Shown: positions 26,055 to 36,557 of the stretch, piece after piece
Layout: the number at the start of each line of letters is the position of its first letter
How positions within the stretch are numbered: the stretch's first letter is position 1
Source of the DNA: Bacteroidota bacterium
GTDB taxonomy: Bacteria; Bacteroidota; Bacteroidia; NS11-12g; UBA955
Direction: 5' to 3'
DNA length: 64,000 nucleotides
Assembly: GCA_024103355.1 (NCBI GenBank)
Contig: JAGFIU010000044.1
Location: forward strand, 1-64,000
Translations under genes and position numbers: made by a program
The notes under the pieces: generated by a model
What the model saw: the letters and a program-made list of their open reading frames with translations, nothing else
Told to the model about the DNA's origin: nothing
The model's database searches: none

Positions 26055-27713
26055 ATGATGAAAGCTGTTAAGCCCTTTCAAATGGTTTTACTTGTAAACA
26101 TTTTACTTATAGCTTTTGGGTGTAACAATGTGGATAAATCTCAAAATGTAGATTATTTCAGATATAACGAAGATGCAGGTATAACAACCTTAGACCCTGC
26201 TTATGTTAGAAGTCAGGCTGAAATATGGGCTTGTTCCCAAATTTTTGAGGGTTTGGTTGAATTTGACAGCACCCTTAATGTAATTCCTTGTATTGCTTAT
26301 CGCTGGGAAATAAGCAATGAAAATAAAACCTATACTTTCTACCTAAAAAATAATGTCTATTTTGTGGATTATGAAGGAAATAAGAGAAGAAAGATGACAG
26401 CCCATGACTTTGTTTACAGTTTTTCGCGTATTGTAAAAAAAGAAACTGCATCACCGGGAAGTTGGATTTTTAATGACAAAATTGATTTGAATCTTTTTGA
26501 AACCGGCAATGAACAAAATCCCCAATACCCCTTCAGAGCGCTCAATGATTCGGTTTTTGTAATTAACCTTAAAACATCGTTCGCTCCTTTTTTATCCATG
26601 CTCGCAAATCCATACTGTTACGTGGTCATGCCGGAAGAAGCTGAAAAACAAGGGAAAAAATTCCGCTCAAAACCGACCGGAACAGGGCCTTTTAGGTTAG
26701 TCAGATGGGATGAAGATGTACAAATGCTACTTAACAAAAATCCTTATTATCATGAAGATACAAAAGATGGGAAACTCCCTTTTTTAAAAGGAGTGCTTAT
26801 TGAGTTAAATAAGAATAAACAAGCTGCTTTTATGGGTTTTATTTCGGGTAAATATGATTTTTTCAATGGAATTCACCCGAATTTCAAGGACGAACTCTTT
26901 ACCCAAACAGGGACATTAAAAGAAAAATATCAAAATCAATTCATCCTCAAATCAACACCTTTTCTTAATTCTGAGTTTATTGGGTTCTATCTGGACGATA
27001 CCCCAAAAGGGATGAGTAAAGAGCAATTTGCTGAATTTCGGAAAATGTTAAATATGGCTACTAATCGGAGTGAAATTATTACTTTTCTTAAAAACGGATT
27101 TGGATATCCGGCTGACAAAGGTTTTGTACCTTACGGAATTGCTGCTTATGATTCAGTCCGCATTGCCAAACTTTCATACAATCCTTCAAAAGCTGAAGCA
27201 TGGATGAAAGCAAATGGATTTAATGCCGGCAACACCTTAAAATTAACACTTAATACCACTGCCGACTATGTGGACATTGCTGTTCTTCTAAAAAACCAAT
27301 GGAAAAAAATTTATATTGATTTGACCATTGAAATCCATCCTGGCAGTTTTTTGAGACAACTTAGAAATCAAGGGAAAGCATTGTTATTTCGCGCAAGTTG
27401 GATTGCCGATTATCCTGATCCTGAAAATTTTATGGCATATTTTTATTCCCCTTATCATAGCCCAAACGGACCCAATTACACACATTATAGCAATAAAGAA
27501 TTTGACAAGCTGTATTCAGAATCAATGTCAGAAACAAATATTCATACAAGAATGAAATATCTGGCACAAATGGACAGCATTGTTACAGAACAATGCCCGG
27601 TCTTGTTCCTTTTTTATGACAAAAGCATTAGGTTGATTTCTAAAAAAGTAACAGGATTGGAAGCAAATCCGATGAATTTTCTTAAACTCAAATACGTCTC
27701 CAAAACAAAATGA
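26055..27713 (+). CDS. Peptide/nickel-type ABC substrate-binding lipoprotein
   Basis: About 552 residues from the ATG at 26055 (another ATG is at 26058). The N-terminal 14 residues of the longer frame do not fit a signal sequence. The lipobox is IAFGC. The SBP_bac_5 (family 5) fold is shown by GITTLDPAYVRSQAEIWACSQIFEGLVEF, the MTAHDFVYSFSRI segment, GTGPFRLVRWDED, and the C-terminal SWIADYPDPENFMAYFYSP. These proteins bind oligopeptides, murein peptides or metal chelates. No permease or ATPase gene is near. Its stop overlaps the next start by 4 nt, so it is coupled to the GNAT and kinase genes. Confidence 0.9.
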   Translation: MMKAVKPFQMVLLVNILLIAFGCNNVDKSQNVDYFRYNEDAGITTLDPAYVRSQAEIWACSQIFEGLVEFDSTLNVIPCIAYRWEISNENKTYTFYLKNNVYFVDYEGNKRRKMTAHDFVYSFSRIVKKETASPGSWIFNDKIDLNLFETGNEQNPQYPFRALNDSVFVINLKTSFAPFLSMLANPYCYVVMPEEAEKQGKKFRSKPTGTGPFRLVRWDEDVQMLLNKNPYYHEDTKDGKLPFLKGVLIELNKNKQAAFMGFISGKYDFFNGIHPNFKDELFTQTGTLKEKYQNQFILKSTPFLNSEFIGFYLDDTPKGMSKEQFAEFRKMLNMATNRSEIITFLKNGFGYPADKGFVPYGIAAYDSVRIAKLSYNPSKAEAWMKANGFNAGNTLKLTLNTTADYVDIAVLLKNQWKKIYIDLTIEIHPGSFLRQLRNQGKALLFRASWIADYPDPENFMAYFYSPYHSPNGPNYTHYSNKEFDKLYSESMSETNIHTRMKYLAQMDSIVTEQCPVLFLFYDKSIRLISKKVTGLEANPMNFLKLKYVSKTK

Positions 27714-28153
27714 CAACAATAAAGATTGATATCAAAGAATTGGAATTTGGTAGCATTGAACAAAAAGAAAGTGTTTTGCTAAGAAGTAAAATATTGAGGG
27801 AGCCACTTGGATTGAACTTTAACGATGAAGAACTGTTATCTGAAGATTCAAATTACCACTTGGGGGCATTTTACCAAAATCATCTTGCAGGTATTTTACT
27901 TTTAAAACCTATGAACATAAAGGAAGTTAAAATGCGTCAGGTGGCAGTTGCACAGGACATGCAAAAGATGGGTGTCGGAAAGCAATTGGTACATTTTTCA
28001 GAAAAATTTGCAATTGAAAAAGGGTATAAAACCATTTGTCTTCATGCCAGAAAATCGGCACTTCTCTTTTATTTGAAATTAAATTATTGTATTGAGGGCA
28101 ATGAATTTATAGAAGTAGGAATACCCCATTATAAAATGACAAAAAAACTATGA
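27710..28153 (+). CDS. GNAT family N-acetyltransferase
   Basis: 147 residues with the GNAT fold. The acetyl-CoA pyrophosphate loop is MQKMGVGKQLVHFSEKFA (Q/R-x-x-G-x-G/A type). It is preceded by the KMRQVAV strand and followed by KTICLHARKSALLFYLKLNY, the C-terminal motif B with the conserved aromatic. The substrate is unknown. It overlaps both neighbours by 4 nt (ATGA junctions), which indicates translational coupling with the binding lipoprotein and the sugar kinase. Confidence 0.88.
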   Translation: MTTIKIDIKELEFGSIEQKESVLLRSKILREPLGLNFNDEELLSEDSNYHLGAFYQNHLAGILLLKPMNIKEVKMRQVAVAQDMQKMGVGKQLVHFSEKFAIEKGYKTICLHARKSALLFYLKLNYCIEGNEFIEVGIPHYKMTKKL

Positions 28154-28962
28154 GAATAATTGTTGATTGCGGAAGCACAAAATGTGATTTTTTAATCACT
28201 GAAAGTAAGAAAATCATACAATGTCCCGGATTTAACCCCAATGTATCTGAAGATTGGGTGTTAGAACAAAACTTAAAGTCGAATCCGGAACTGTTTTCAC
28301 TGTTGAGTAATGCCAATGAAATCTTATACTACGGGACAGGATGCGCAAAAGCCGCAAACAAAGAGAGGGTCCAAAGTGTTTTACTCAAATTATTCACACA
28401 AGCAACCGTATTTGTTAAACACGATTTAGACTTAACCTTAGATGCTCTTGCTAAAGGTGAACCTTGTTTTGTAAATATTATTGGTACCGGAAGTAATTCT
28501 CTTTTCTTTGATGGAGAAAAGCCTATTCAATTAGTTCCGTCACTCGGTTATATCTTGGGAGATGAAGGCAGTGGTACATGGTTTGGAAAACAGATTTTAA
28601 GAGATTTCTTTTATCGTAAACTACCAAAGGAAATAGAAAACAGAATTGTTCAAAAGGACAATCCTATATTAGAAAACATTATTGAAAAAGTGTATAGAAC
28701 AGAAGGTTCCAATCGTTTTATAGCCGGCTTTACTCAGTACCTTTCTGAGTTTAGAAATACTGAATATACTCAACATCTATTGCATAAAGGGTTTACCGCA
28801 TTTTTGGATGCTTTCATTTTTGCTTCTCAAAAAATTGATTTCCCCTTACACTTTTCGGGCTCTATAGCTTTTTATTTTGCCGATGAACTAAGGGCAACAT
28901 TGAAACAACATGGACTAGTTTGCGGCAAAATTGTAAAATCAGCATTAGAAGAAATGGCTTAA
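28150..28962 (+). CDS. BadF/BadG-type kinase, N-acetylglucosamine kinase-like
   Basis: 270 residues of the ASKHA ATPase fold. Phosphate-1 loop DCGSTKCDFLI is at the N-terminus. NIIGTGSNSLFFDGE supplies the phosphate-2 region and GYILGDEGSGTWFGK the sugar/nucleotide loop. FSGSIAFYFADELR is the adenosine region. Members of this branch phosphorylate GlcNAc (NAGK) or MurNAc/GlcNAc (MurK). A role in salvage of amino sugars is likely but the substrate is inferred. It is the last gene of the coupled trio, 14 nt from the convergent flippase gene. Confidence 0.85.
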   Translation: MRIIVDCGSTKCDFLITESKKIIQCPGFNPNVSEDWVLEQNLKSNPELFSLLSNANEILYYGTGCAKAANKERVQSVLLKLFTQATVFVKHDLDLTLDALAKGEPCFVNIIGTGSNSLFFDGEKPIQLVPSLGYILGDEGSGTWFGKQILRDFFYRKLPKEIENRIVQKDNPILENIIEKVYRTEGSNRFIAGFTQYLSEFRNTEYTQHLLHKGFTAFLDAFIFASQKIDFPLHFSGSIAFYFADELRATLKQHGLVCGKIVKSALEEMA

Positions 28963-28976
28963 ATCGTTGCCGGAAA

Positions 28977-30251
28977 TTATTTTTGGATTTTAACTAATTT
29001 TAGTAGTTCCTGCACACTGCTCCAATTGGGTATCAGTGTATGTAAGTTCACATTAAAATCAGATTTGATTTTATATAATAGAAATAAAAATTGAGCAAAG
29101 TATCCAATCACAACGCCCAATACAAATCCGTTCAAACCAAACACTTGTGAGAATATCATAAATCCGGAAAACCCAAAAACTACACCAATAGAATTGGCAA
29201 TTATCAATGTTATAAAACGATTTGCAGCATGATAAAAATGGCTAAGAATAGATGAAACTGATTGAAAAACAACCATTGGAGCAAAGAAGACAAACATTTT
29301 TCCCAAACCTGAAAACTCCTTTTTGAGCAACCAAATCCAAAATACATCAGGAATCAGCATCACAACGATTACAGCGGGTAATACCAACAATACGGAAATG
29401 CGTGTGTATTTTATTACATCAGGAATGTCATTTGCCGGGTTTGCGGAATGAATTACCTTGGCGTGCAATATTTGTCCAAGTGAGGCTGAGATAATTAAAA
29501 TACCCTCTCCTAACACCACCACATTCGAAAAAACACCCAGGTTTTCCATCCCAAATAATAAAGGTAAAATAAAAAAAGGAAGTCTGGAAGCAAAAAACTG
29601 AACCAAATGTCCTGATTGAGACAAAGCACCATTGGTAAAAACGATTTTCGCTAAGTTTTTGTAATCTATATTATTACCATTTTTCTGACTAAACAATCGT
29701 AGTGAGACAAAAGTGTAGATTGCTGATGACAGCCATGCTCCAAGCAAGCATTCAAAATATTCGGCCACTCCAATATTTTCTATTCCCTTTATAAATGCCA
29801 ATGTCGCAAATCCTGCAATTGAGAAAAAGGGAATGAAAGCAAAAGAATAATTTCTTTCGTTTAACTTCCCCATTCCAATCAAGATTGCACCTTGGGTATT
29901 GTATATTCCCATCAACAAAACAGCTAATGGAATAAACATAGAATATTTACTTTGTTTAAGAGGAAAAAGTAAATAAAACACTATGGCGACAAGGGCAATC
30001 GTAACAACCCAAAAAACGGAGAATTTCCAGAGTTGTTTGAAAGAATATTTTGTACTCAAGTTTATCAAAGCACTTCCGGATACAAAATCACAAAAAATAA
30101 TCCATGCACCAATCCATGACAATAAAAAACTAATTTCCCCTCTGATTTCAGCACCCAACCAACGCGAAGTGAGGATAACGGCAACAATACCGCAAGCAAC
30201 GGCAAATGCTTTTGATATAAAGGAGTGAATTACAAGTTTTTTAGCCGCCAA
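28977..30251 (-). CDS. Oligosaccharide flippase (Wzx/MATE-like)
   Basis: 424 residues with about 12-14 hydrophobic helices and the layout of the polysaccharide-export (PST/Wzx) branch of the MOP superfamily. The first helix region contains HSFISKAFAVACGIVAVILTSRWLG, which matches the family's N-terminal G-x-x-x-RxLG pattern. These proteins flip lipid-linked sugars across the inner membrane. The start is a TTG at 30251; no ATG fits. No polymerase or glycosyltransferase gene is beside it. It diverges from suhB. Confidence 0.82.
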   Translation of the reverse strand: MAAKKLVIHSFISKAFAVACGIVAVILTSRWLGAEIRGEISFLLSWIGAWIIFCDFVSGSALINLSTKYSFKQLWKFSVFWVVTIALVAIVFYLLFPLKQSKYSMFIPLAVLLMGIYNTQGAILIGMGKLNERNYSFAFIPFFSIAGFATLAFIKGIENIGVAEYFECLLGAWLSSAIYTFVSLRLFSQKNGNNIDYKNLAKIVFTNGALSQSGHLVQFFASRLPFFILPLLFGMENLGVFSNVVVLGEGILIISASLGQILHAKVIHSANPANDIPDVIKYTRISVLLVLPAVIVVMLIPDVFWIWLLKKEFSGLGKMFVFFAPMVVFQSVSSILSHFYHAANRFITLIIANSIGVVFGFSGFMIFSQVFGLNGFVLGVVIGYFAQFLFLLYKIKSDFNVNLHTLIPNWSSVQELLKLVKIQK

Positions 30252-30352
30252 TATAGTGTTCTTTTGAAAGTGCCAAATAAAAACAAGTTATCTTATCAAA
30301 CAAAAAATATTCATTCTATCCTTTTGTAAATAAACAACGAGAGATTTCAATC

Positions 30353-30360
30353 TATCTTTG
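30353..30360 (+). promoter_or_regulatory. -7 promoter box for suhB
   Basis: TATCTTTG ends 4 nt before the ATG at 30365, so the mRNA is predicted to start at or next to the start codon. Confidence 0.5.
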
Positions 30361-30364
30361 CCAC

Positions 30365-31162
30365 ATGCAGTTAAAAGATATTGTTGAAGATGTTAAATCC
30401 CTAGCATTAGAAGCCGGGGCATTTATTGAAAGAGAAAAGATAGGATTTAATGCACAGGTGGTAAAAGAAAAAAGCACCAACCAATTAGTCAGTTATGTAG
30501 ATATTGAAACTGAAAAACTAATTGTCAATGGTTTGTCTTCGATTATTTCACAAGCAGGTTTTATAGGAGAAGAATCAGCAGCAAATCATTCCAACGACCA
30601 TGAATATACATGGGTTATAGATCCGTTGGATGGTACCACTAATTTTGTTCATAATCTCCCCGTTTATTGCATCAGTATTGGGCTTCTCCATTTTAATAAA
30701 CCCGTATTGGGAGTAATCTATGAACCCAATCGTAAAGAACTATTTTCTGCTTATGACCAAGGTGGAGCCTATTTGAATAACAAGAAAATTACGGTATCTC
30801 ATAATAACAAATTACAAAGTACTCTATTAGCAACAGGATTCCCCTATTACGATTTCGATAAAATAGGCGCATATTTAAAGGTTTTAGACTATCTGATGAA
30901 AAACACACGCGGACTCAGAAGAATGGGTTCTGCTGCCATTGATTTGGCTTATACAGCTTGCGGTAGATTTGACGGTTTTTTTGAATACGGACTTAGTCCT
31001 TGGGATGTTGCAGGTGGTACTTGTATAGTAAATGAAGCAGGTGGTAATGTCTGTGATTTTAAAGGAACAGATAACTACTTATTTGGAAAAGAAATAATTG
31101 CTTGTAACCCATTGATATACGAACAATTAGTAAGATTAATAAAAGAAAATTTTCATTCCTGA
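30365..31162 (+). CDS. suhB: Inositol-1-monophosphatase family protein
   Basis: 265 residues. The Mg-binding motifs of the family are all present: GEES near residue 72, DPLDGTTNFVHNLP near residue 89 and LSPWDVAGGTCIVNEAGG near residue 214. IMPase/SuhB hydrolyses inositol phosphates and related sugar phosphates; SuhB can also act in rRNA transcription antitermination. Length is normal. The gene stands alone, between the divergent flippase and tryptophanase genes. Confidence 0.92.
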   Translation: MQLKDIVEDVKSLALEAGAFIEREKIGFNAQVVKEKSTNQLVSYVDIETEKLIVNGLSSIISQAGFIGEESAANHSNDHEYTWVIDPLDGTTNFVHNLPVYCISIGLLHFNKPVLGVIYEPNRKELFSAYDQGGAYLNNKKITVSHNNKLQSTLLATGFPYYDFDKIGAYLKVLDYLMKNTRGLRRMGSAAIDLAYTACGRFDGFFEYGLSPWDVAGGTCIVNEAGGNVCDFKGTDNYLFGKEIIACNPLIYEQLVRLIKENFHS

Positions 31163-31234
31163 CAACAACTACAAAAGCGTTTTCTTTTAGATAAAATTAA
31201 TTGCTGATTGGTTTTAATTTCATTTTTAAAATAG

Positions 31235-31242
31235 TACTTTTG
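31235..31242 (+). promoter_or_regulatory. -7 promoter box for tryptophanase
   Basis: TACTTTTG matches TAnnTTTG, 61 nt upstream of the ATG at 31304. A TTG about 24 nt upstream of it could be the -33 element, but the spacer is longer than usual. Confidence 0.5.
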
Positions 31243-31251
31243 CAGCCGAAA

Positions 31252-31269
31252 AACTAACGATTGTTAGTT
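31252..31269 (+). promoter_or_regulatory. Palindrome at the tryptophanase transcription start
   Basis: AACTAAC (31252-31258) and GTTAGTT (31263-31269) form a perfect inverted repeat around GATT, starting about 10 nt after the -7 box. It could be a repressor operator or a short 5'-leader hairpin. No regulator is encoded next to it. Confidence 0.45.
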
Positions 31270-31288
31270 ATAAGATAAAGTTAAATAA

Positions 31289-32686
<1,398 letters not shown>

Positions 32687-32719
32687 CATAATATTATTTT
32701 CATCTACTTTGTATCTAGG

Positions 32720-32747
32720 AGAGCATGGCGAGTATTTGTCATGCTCT
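32720..32747 (+). terminator. Hairpin downstream of tnaA
   Basis: AGAGCATG (32720-32727) pairs perfectly with CATGCTCT (32740-32747) around a 12-nt loop, followed by a short TTTG run. A moderate intrinsic terminator is likely. Confidence 0.6.
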
Positions 32748-32813
32748 TTGTATAATATAACGAATAACATGTATTCAAAAATTCAGTAATATTGTACTTC
32801 TAAAAATACAAAT

Positions 32814-35549
32814 ATGAAAAGAATCATTACTCATTCAATGTTATCAATATTTGCTTTATTATGTTTCCATGCAGAAGCACAAATCACATCCGCAAATGTT
32901 AAGATTATTGATAATATTCAGCAAAAGTTTAATGGAGACTTTGACAGAAGAAGTATTTCCAATCCTACTTTATGTTCGGTTGATACATTAGAGTACGCAA
33001 GGTATAATGCTACAGGGTTATATGTTGTGACAGGGAATAGCGGAAGAGGATTGGCTCAATTTTATGGTGCTCCACAGAAACTAACTATCTCGGGTGCAAC
33101 TTTTTATGCCTATATCTCAAGCAATCCTCCGACACCACAAACTTCCAAGGTATATGTAAATCTATACAAAGCAGGTAGCGACTCTTTACCAAGCGGAACC
33201 CCGCTTAGAAGTGACACTATTACTTTAGACTCCACATTTGGGAATGGTCAATTATCAAAGATAGTTAAACACGCAAATTTCACTCCAATTAGTATTGATT
33301 TCGACTATATCATTGCTGTGGAGACTGATGTTAATGACACATTAAATATGGGGATTGTTTGCAATGACTGGTCTAATAATAATGGTAAAGGTAGATCCTT
33401 TAATGCAGGTTCGATTAGTGGTGTTTGGTATAGAGGACGAAATCTTAATGTTGGCGGGACTCCATTTGATGCTGATATTTTAATTAACCCTCATGTAAAA
33501 TATGAGTTAGCAACAGACTTTACAATTGTAGATCAATGTTTTAAAACCGGGACGACCGTTCATTTTAAAAATAACAATGACAGCAGTGTTGTCTCCAGTA
33601 TTTTTTATAACTATAGAGCATTTTATAATCAAGAAATGTATAGTCATATCTGGAATTATGATGTAGATGGCTCACCATTTAGTAGTTATTATGCAATTGA
33701 TGGTCAGACAGTATATTCACAAAACAAGCCTTATAAGGTGAGATTGGCAACCAATGTAATACAATGGTCTAACTTTCGCTACTGTTATGATACCGCAATT
33801 ATCACGATATATCCGAAACCTGAACAACCCAAGATACTAGGTAATTCAAATATTTGTGAAGGAGATAGTACCAACTTATATGTTAATACTTCTTTGGGGA
33901 CAACAGCAAGATGGACAATAGACAATATTGATACTATTGGTTATGCATTTGGTGACACATTAATAACTCCTAAACTTTCTGCAACAACTACTTTTTATTC
34001 AAGAATCTCAAATGGAGTATGTTTGAGTGATGTGGGAAGTGCTAGTGTACCGGTATATTCTTATCCTTCTGTACCTACAACACAAAATGATTCTATCTGT
34101 TCAGGTTCTAGGGCTACATTGTTGGCAGTTTCGCCCGGTGCACTTTCTATTTTTTGGTACAAAGACACGTTGGGTACACCAAACATTCATAGTGGCAATA
34201 TTTTTCAAACCCCTGTATTGAACTCAGATACATTTTTTTATGTTAGAGCAAGTAATTATTCTTGTTATAGTCCGGGTTTTGTTAAAATAATGGCTTTAGT
34301 GGGCAATAATTTTGCCCCACAAGAACCAACATATTACGGAGATACTACGGTTTGTAGCAACACTTCACCTACTGTTACATTAATAGCATCTACCCCTACT
34401 ACCGATATCATTCGTTGGTTCAATCAAGCAAATGGTGGCTCGCCCATTGGTACAGGAGACACCTTTTTCTTCACACCACCTCTGAGTAGAGGTACATATA
34501 ACTTATTTGTTGAAGCATGGAATGGCTCTTGTGCAAGTTCCAGAATAATTGCAAATGTTGTGGTTGATGCAGCTCCATCACTTTCTATTGCTGAAGGTTC
34601 ACAAACATGTTTTGGCGATGAAGCATACGTAAAAGCCTCTGTGTCTTTTGGTAGCCTCAATTGGTATGACAGTTTAACTGGAGGTAATTATTTGAGTTCT
34701 GACTCAATCATTTTCATTAAAGGTGCTGAAAAGGACTCTACTTTGTATGTCGAAACGGTTTCGGGTACTTGCATTTCCAATTCCAGAATCCCGATCACTG
34801 CTATTATTAATACCCCTCCCGAATTTTCTTTTATCAAAGGTGATACAATTTGTAGTAAAAGTTTTGCAACCATTGAAGCCGGAGTACCATACGGCAACAT
34901 TCTCTGGTATGAGAATTCCACTGATACAATACCATTTGCTTTAGGTAATTCATTTCAAACACCTATTCTTTTAGGAAGTATAAACTACTTTATTAGCAGT
35001 CAATATAAGGGGTGTATTAGTGAGAAAAAGGTGATTCCCGTTGTAGTTAATGCTCGACCATTCTCCGGTTTTTTCTATGACGTAATGAAAGACAGAAAAA
35101 TCAAATTAACACCTTTGACCACATCCGGAAATGCTTATGATTGGGATTTTGGAGATGGATTCACAGCTACCGACATCTCTCCTATTCATCAATACCAAGA
35201 CACCGGCAGTTATAATGTCCGTCTGATATTAACTTCTATTAAGAACGGCTGTAAAGACACCACTATTAACAATGTGTATGTGCCTTGGGTTGATAATTCT
35301 TCTGTTATTAAAATTGAGAATAATTCAATTAAGATATACCCTAACCCATCCCTTTCTTATTTTATGATTGAATCAGGAAATAATATAGGGTACTTACCCT
35401 TGACAATCTTTAATATCAGAGGTCAAAAAGTATTAGAAACTGTGGTAAATCTCAATGCCGGCTCACCCATTAGAGTTGAACATAATCTTACCAAAGGATT
35501 GTATTTTATAAGCTTGGGTAATACTGTTTGGAAAATGGCAGTTGAATAG
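32814..35549 (+). CDS. Large secreted Ig-like/PKD protein with T9SS type A sorting domain
   Basis: 911 residues. Signal peptide to about HAEAQ, an N-terminal jelly-roll-like region (residues about 30-230), then a chain of Ig-like repeats. The repeats carry a CSGSRATLLA/CSNTSPTVTLIA/CFGDEAYVKA opening and a WYD/WFN segment, as in surface Ig-like domains of Bacteroidota. A single PKD domain (YDWDFGDGF) lies near residue 780. The C-terminal type A domain begins IKIYPNPSLSYFMIES and ends ITLTKGLYFISL-like (NLTKGLYFISLGNTVWK). It is exported by Sec, then by the type IX system to the surface. Ligand unknown; an adhesin role is inferred. Confidence 0.85.
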   Translation: MKRIITHSMLSIFALLCFHAEAQITSANVKIIDNIQQKFNGDFDRRSISNPTLCSVDTLEYARYNATGLYVVTGNSGRGLAQFYGAPQKLTISGATFYAYISSNPPTPQTSKVYVNLYKAGSDSLPSGTPLRSDTITLDSTFGNGQLSKIVKHANFTPISIDFDYIIAVETDVNDTLNMGIVCNDWSNNNGKGRSFNAGSISGVWYRGRNLNVGGTPFDADILINPHVKYELATDFTIVDQCFKTGTTVHFKNNNDSSVVSSIFYNYRAFYNQEMYSHIWNYDVDGSPFSSYYAIDGQTVYSQNKPYKVRLATNVIQWSNFRYCYDTAIITIYPKPEQPKILGNSNICEGDSTNLYVNTSLGTTARWTIDNIDTIGYAFGDTLITPKLSATTTFYSRISNGVCLSDVGSASVPVYSYPSVPTTQNDSICSGSRATLLAVSPGALSIFWYKDTLGTPNIHSGNIFQTPVLNSDTFFYVRASNYSCYSPGFVKIMALVGNNFAPQEPTYYGDTTVCSNTSPTVTLIASTPTTDIIRWFNQANGGSPIGTGDTFFFTPPLSRGTYNLFVEAWNGSCASSRIIANVVVDAAPSLSIAEGSQTCFGDEAYVKASVSFGSLNWYDSLTGGNYLSSDSIIFIKGAEKDSTLYVETVSGTCISNSRIPITAIINTPPEFSFIKGDTICSKSFATIEAGVPYGNILWYENSTDTIPFALGNSFQTPILLGSINYFISSQYKGCISEKKVIPVVVNARPFSGFFYDVMKDRKIKLTPLTTSGNAYDWDFGDGFTATDISPIHQYQDTGSYNVRLILTSIKNGCKDTTINNVYVPWVDNSSVIKIENNSIKIYPNPSLSYFMIESGNNIGYLPLTIFNIRGQKVLETVVNLNAGSPIRVEHNLTKGLYFISLGNTVWKMAVE

Positions 35550-35565
35550 AAATAATAAACTAAAT

Positions 35566-36543
35566 CTATTTAGTAGAAGCTCTTAATAGACGATCGTTGA
35601 TAGCCCTGCCTAATCCTTCATCAGGTAAACGCAGGGCTATTATTTTTTCATAATTCTTAGAGTCTAAATTTCGGATAAATGCATAGAGGTTGTGTGCAGC
35701 TTCATTGTAATTCCCGGAAACTGATAAATTTAATTGTTCCCTAAAACCTGTTTCTGTCTTTTTATTTCCGAAAACTAATAACGCCTTATTAGTCCTTACT
35801 TTTTCAGACAATGAATGAATATAACTTCTAAAATCTTCATCATCTAATAATATCATTTTTGTATTAGGACTATAGTGCTTGTCAAGTTGTCCTGAGGAAT
35901 CAGGATTAGAACTTTTGTTTATTTGAATGTCAATTTTATGTTCCAATATATCTTCAATATTTTCTATTGAAGTACCTCCTAATCTCCATAATTGGATTTT
36001 ATTATCTTTATATCCAAGAATTGTTGACTCTATTCCAACCTTACATTCACCACCGTCAATTATATAATCAATTTTGCCTCCAAGTTGCTCAAAAACATGT
36101 TTGGCAGTGGTTGGACTGACATAACCAAAAGGGTTTGCGCTTGGTGCTGCAAGAGGGAAATCCAAGAGTTGAAGCAGACTCAGGGTTAAAGGATGAGCAG
36201 GAACTCGAACCGCTACAATAGGGCTTCCGGCAGTAATCAAATCAGGGATAATAGCATTTTTTGGAGCAGCCAAAGTCAATGGGCCGGGCCAAAAAGCATC
36301 GGCTAACTTATCATATTCATCAGGAAATTCTTTAAATAGAGAGAATGCCGCTTCTTTATTAGCACAATGAAGAATTAGAGGGTCAAAAAAAGGGCGATTT
36401 TTTGCTGAAAAAATGGAAGCGACTGCTTCCAAATTATATGCATTTGCAGCAAGTCCATATACAGTTTCTGTTGGTATTGCAACTAACTTACCTTCACGCA
36501 GGCAATACTCTGCTTCAAATATATCTGTGCCTGTTTTTCCCAA
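35566..36543 (-). CDS. L-threonylcarbamoyladenylate synthase (Sua5/TsaC)
   Basis: This enzyme makes threonylcarbamoyl-AMP for the t6A modification of ANN-decoding tRNAs. The 325-residue length indicates the two-domain Sua5 form. The YrdC domain (about 1-200) has GKLVAIPTETVYGLAANA, KNRPFFDPL, FWPGPLTL and SAPSANPFGYVSPTTA. The linker to the C-terminal Sua5 domain holds SSGQLDKHYSPNTKM, and the extra domain spans about 230-325. It starts 14 nt after the sigma-54 activator, with which it probably shares a transcript. Confidence 0.94.
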   Translation of the reverse strand: MGKTGTDIFEAEYCLREGKLVAIPTETVYGLAANAYNLEAVASIFSAKNRPFFDPLILHCANKEAAFSLFKEFPDEYDKLADAFWPGPLTLAAPKNAIIPDLITAGSPIVAVRVPAHPLTLSLLQLLDFPLAAPSANPFGYVSPTTAKHVFEQLGGKIDYIIDGGECKVGIESTILGYKDNKIQLWRLGGTSIENIEDILEHKIDIQINKSSNPDSSGQLDKHYSPNTKMILLDDEDFRSYIHSLSEKVRTNKALLVFGNKKTETGFREQLNLSVSGNYNEAAHNLYAFIRNLDSKNYEKIIALRLPDEGLGRAINDRLLRASTK

Positions 36544-36557
36544 AATTAGTCTTTTGA

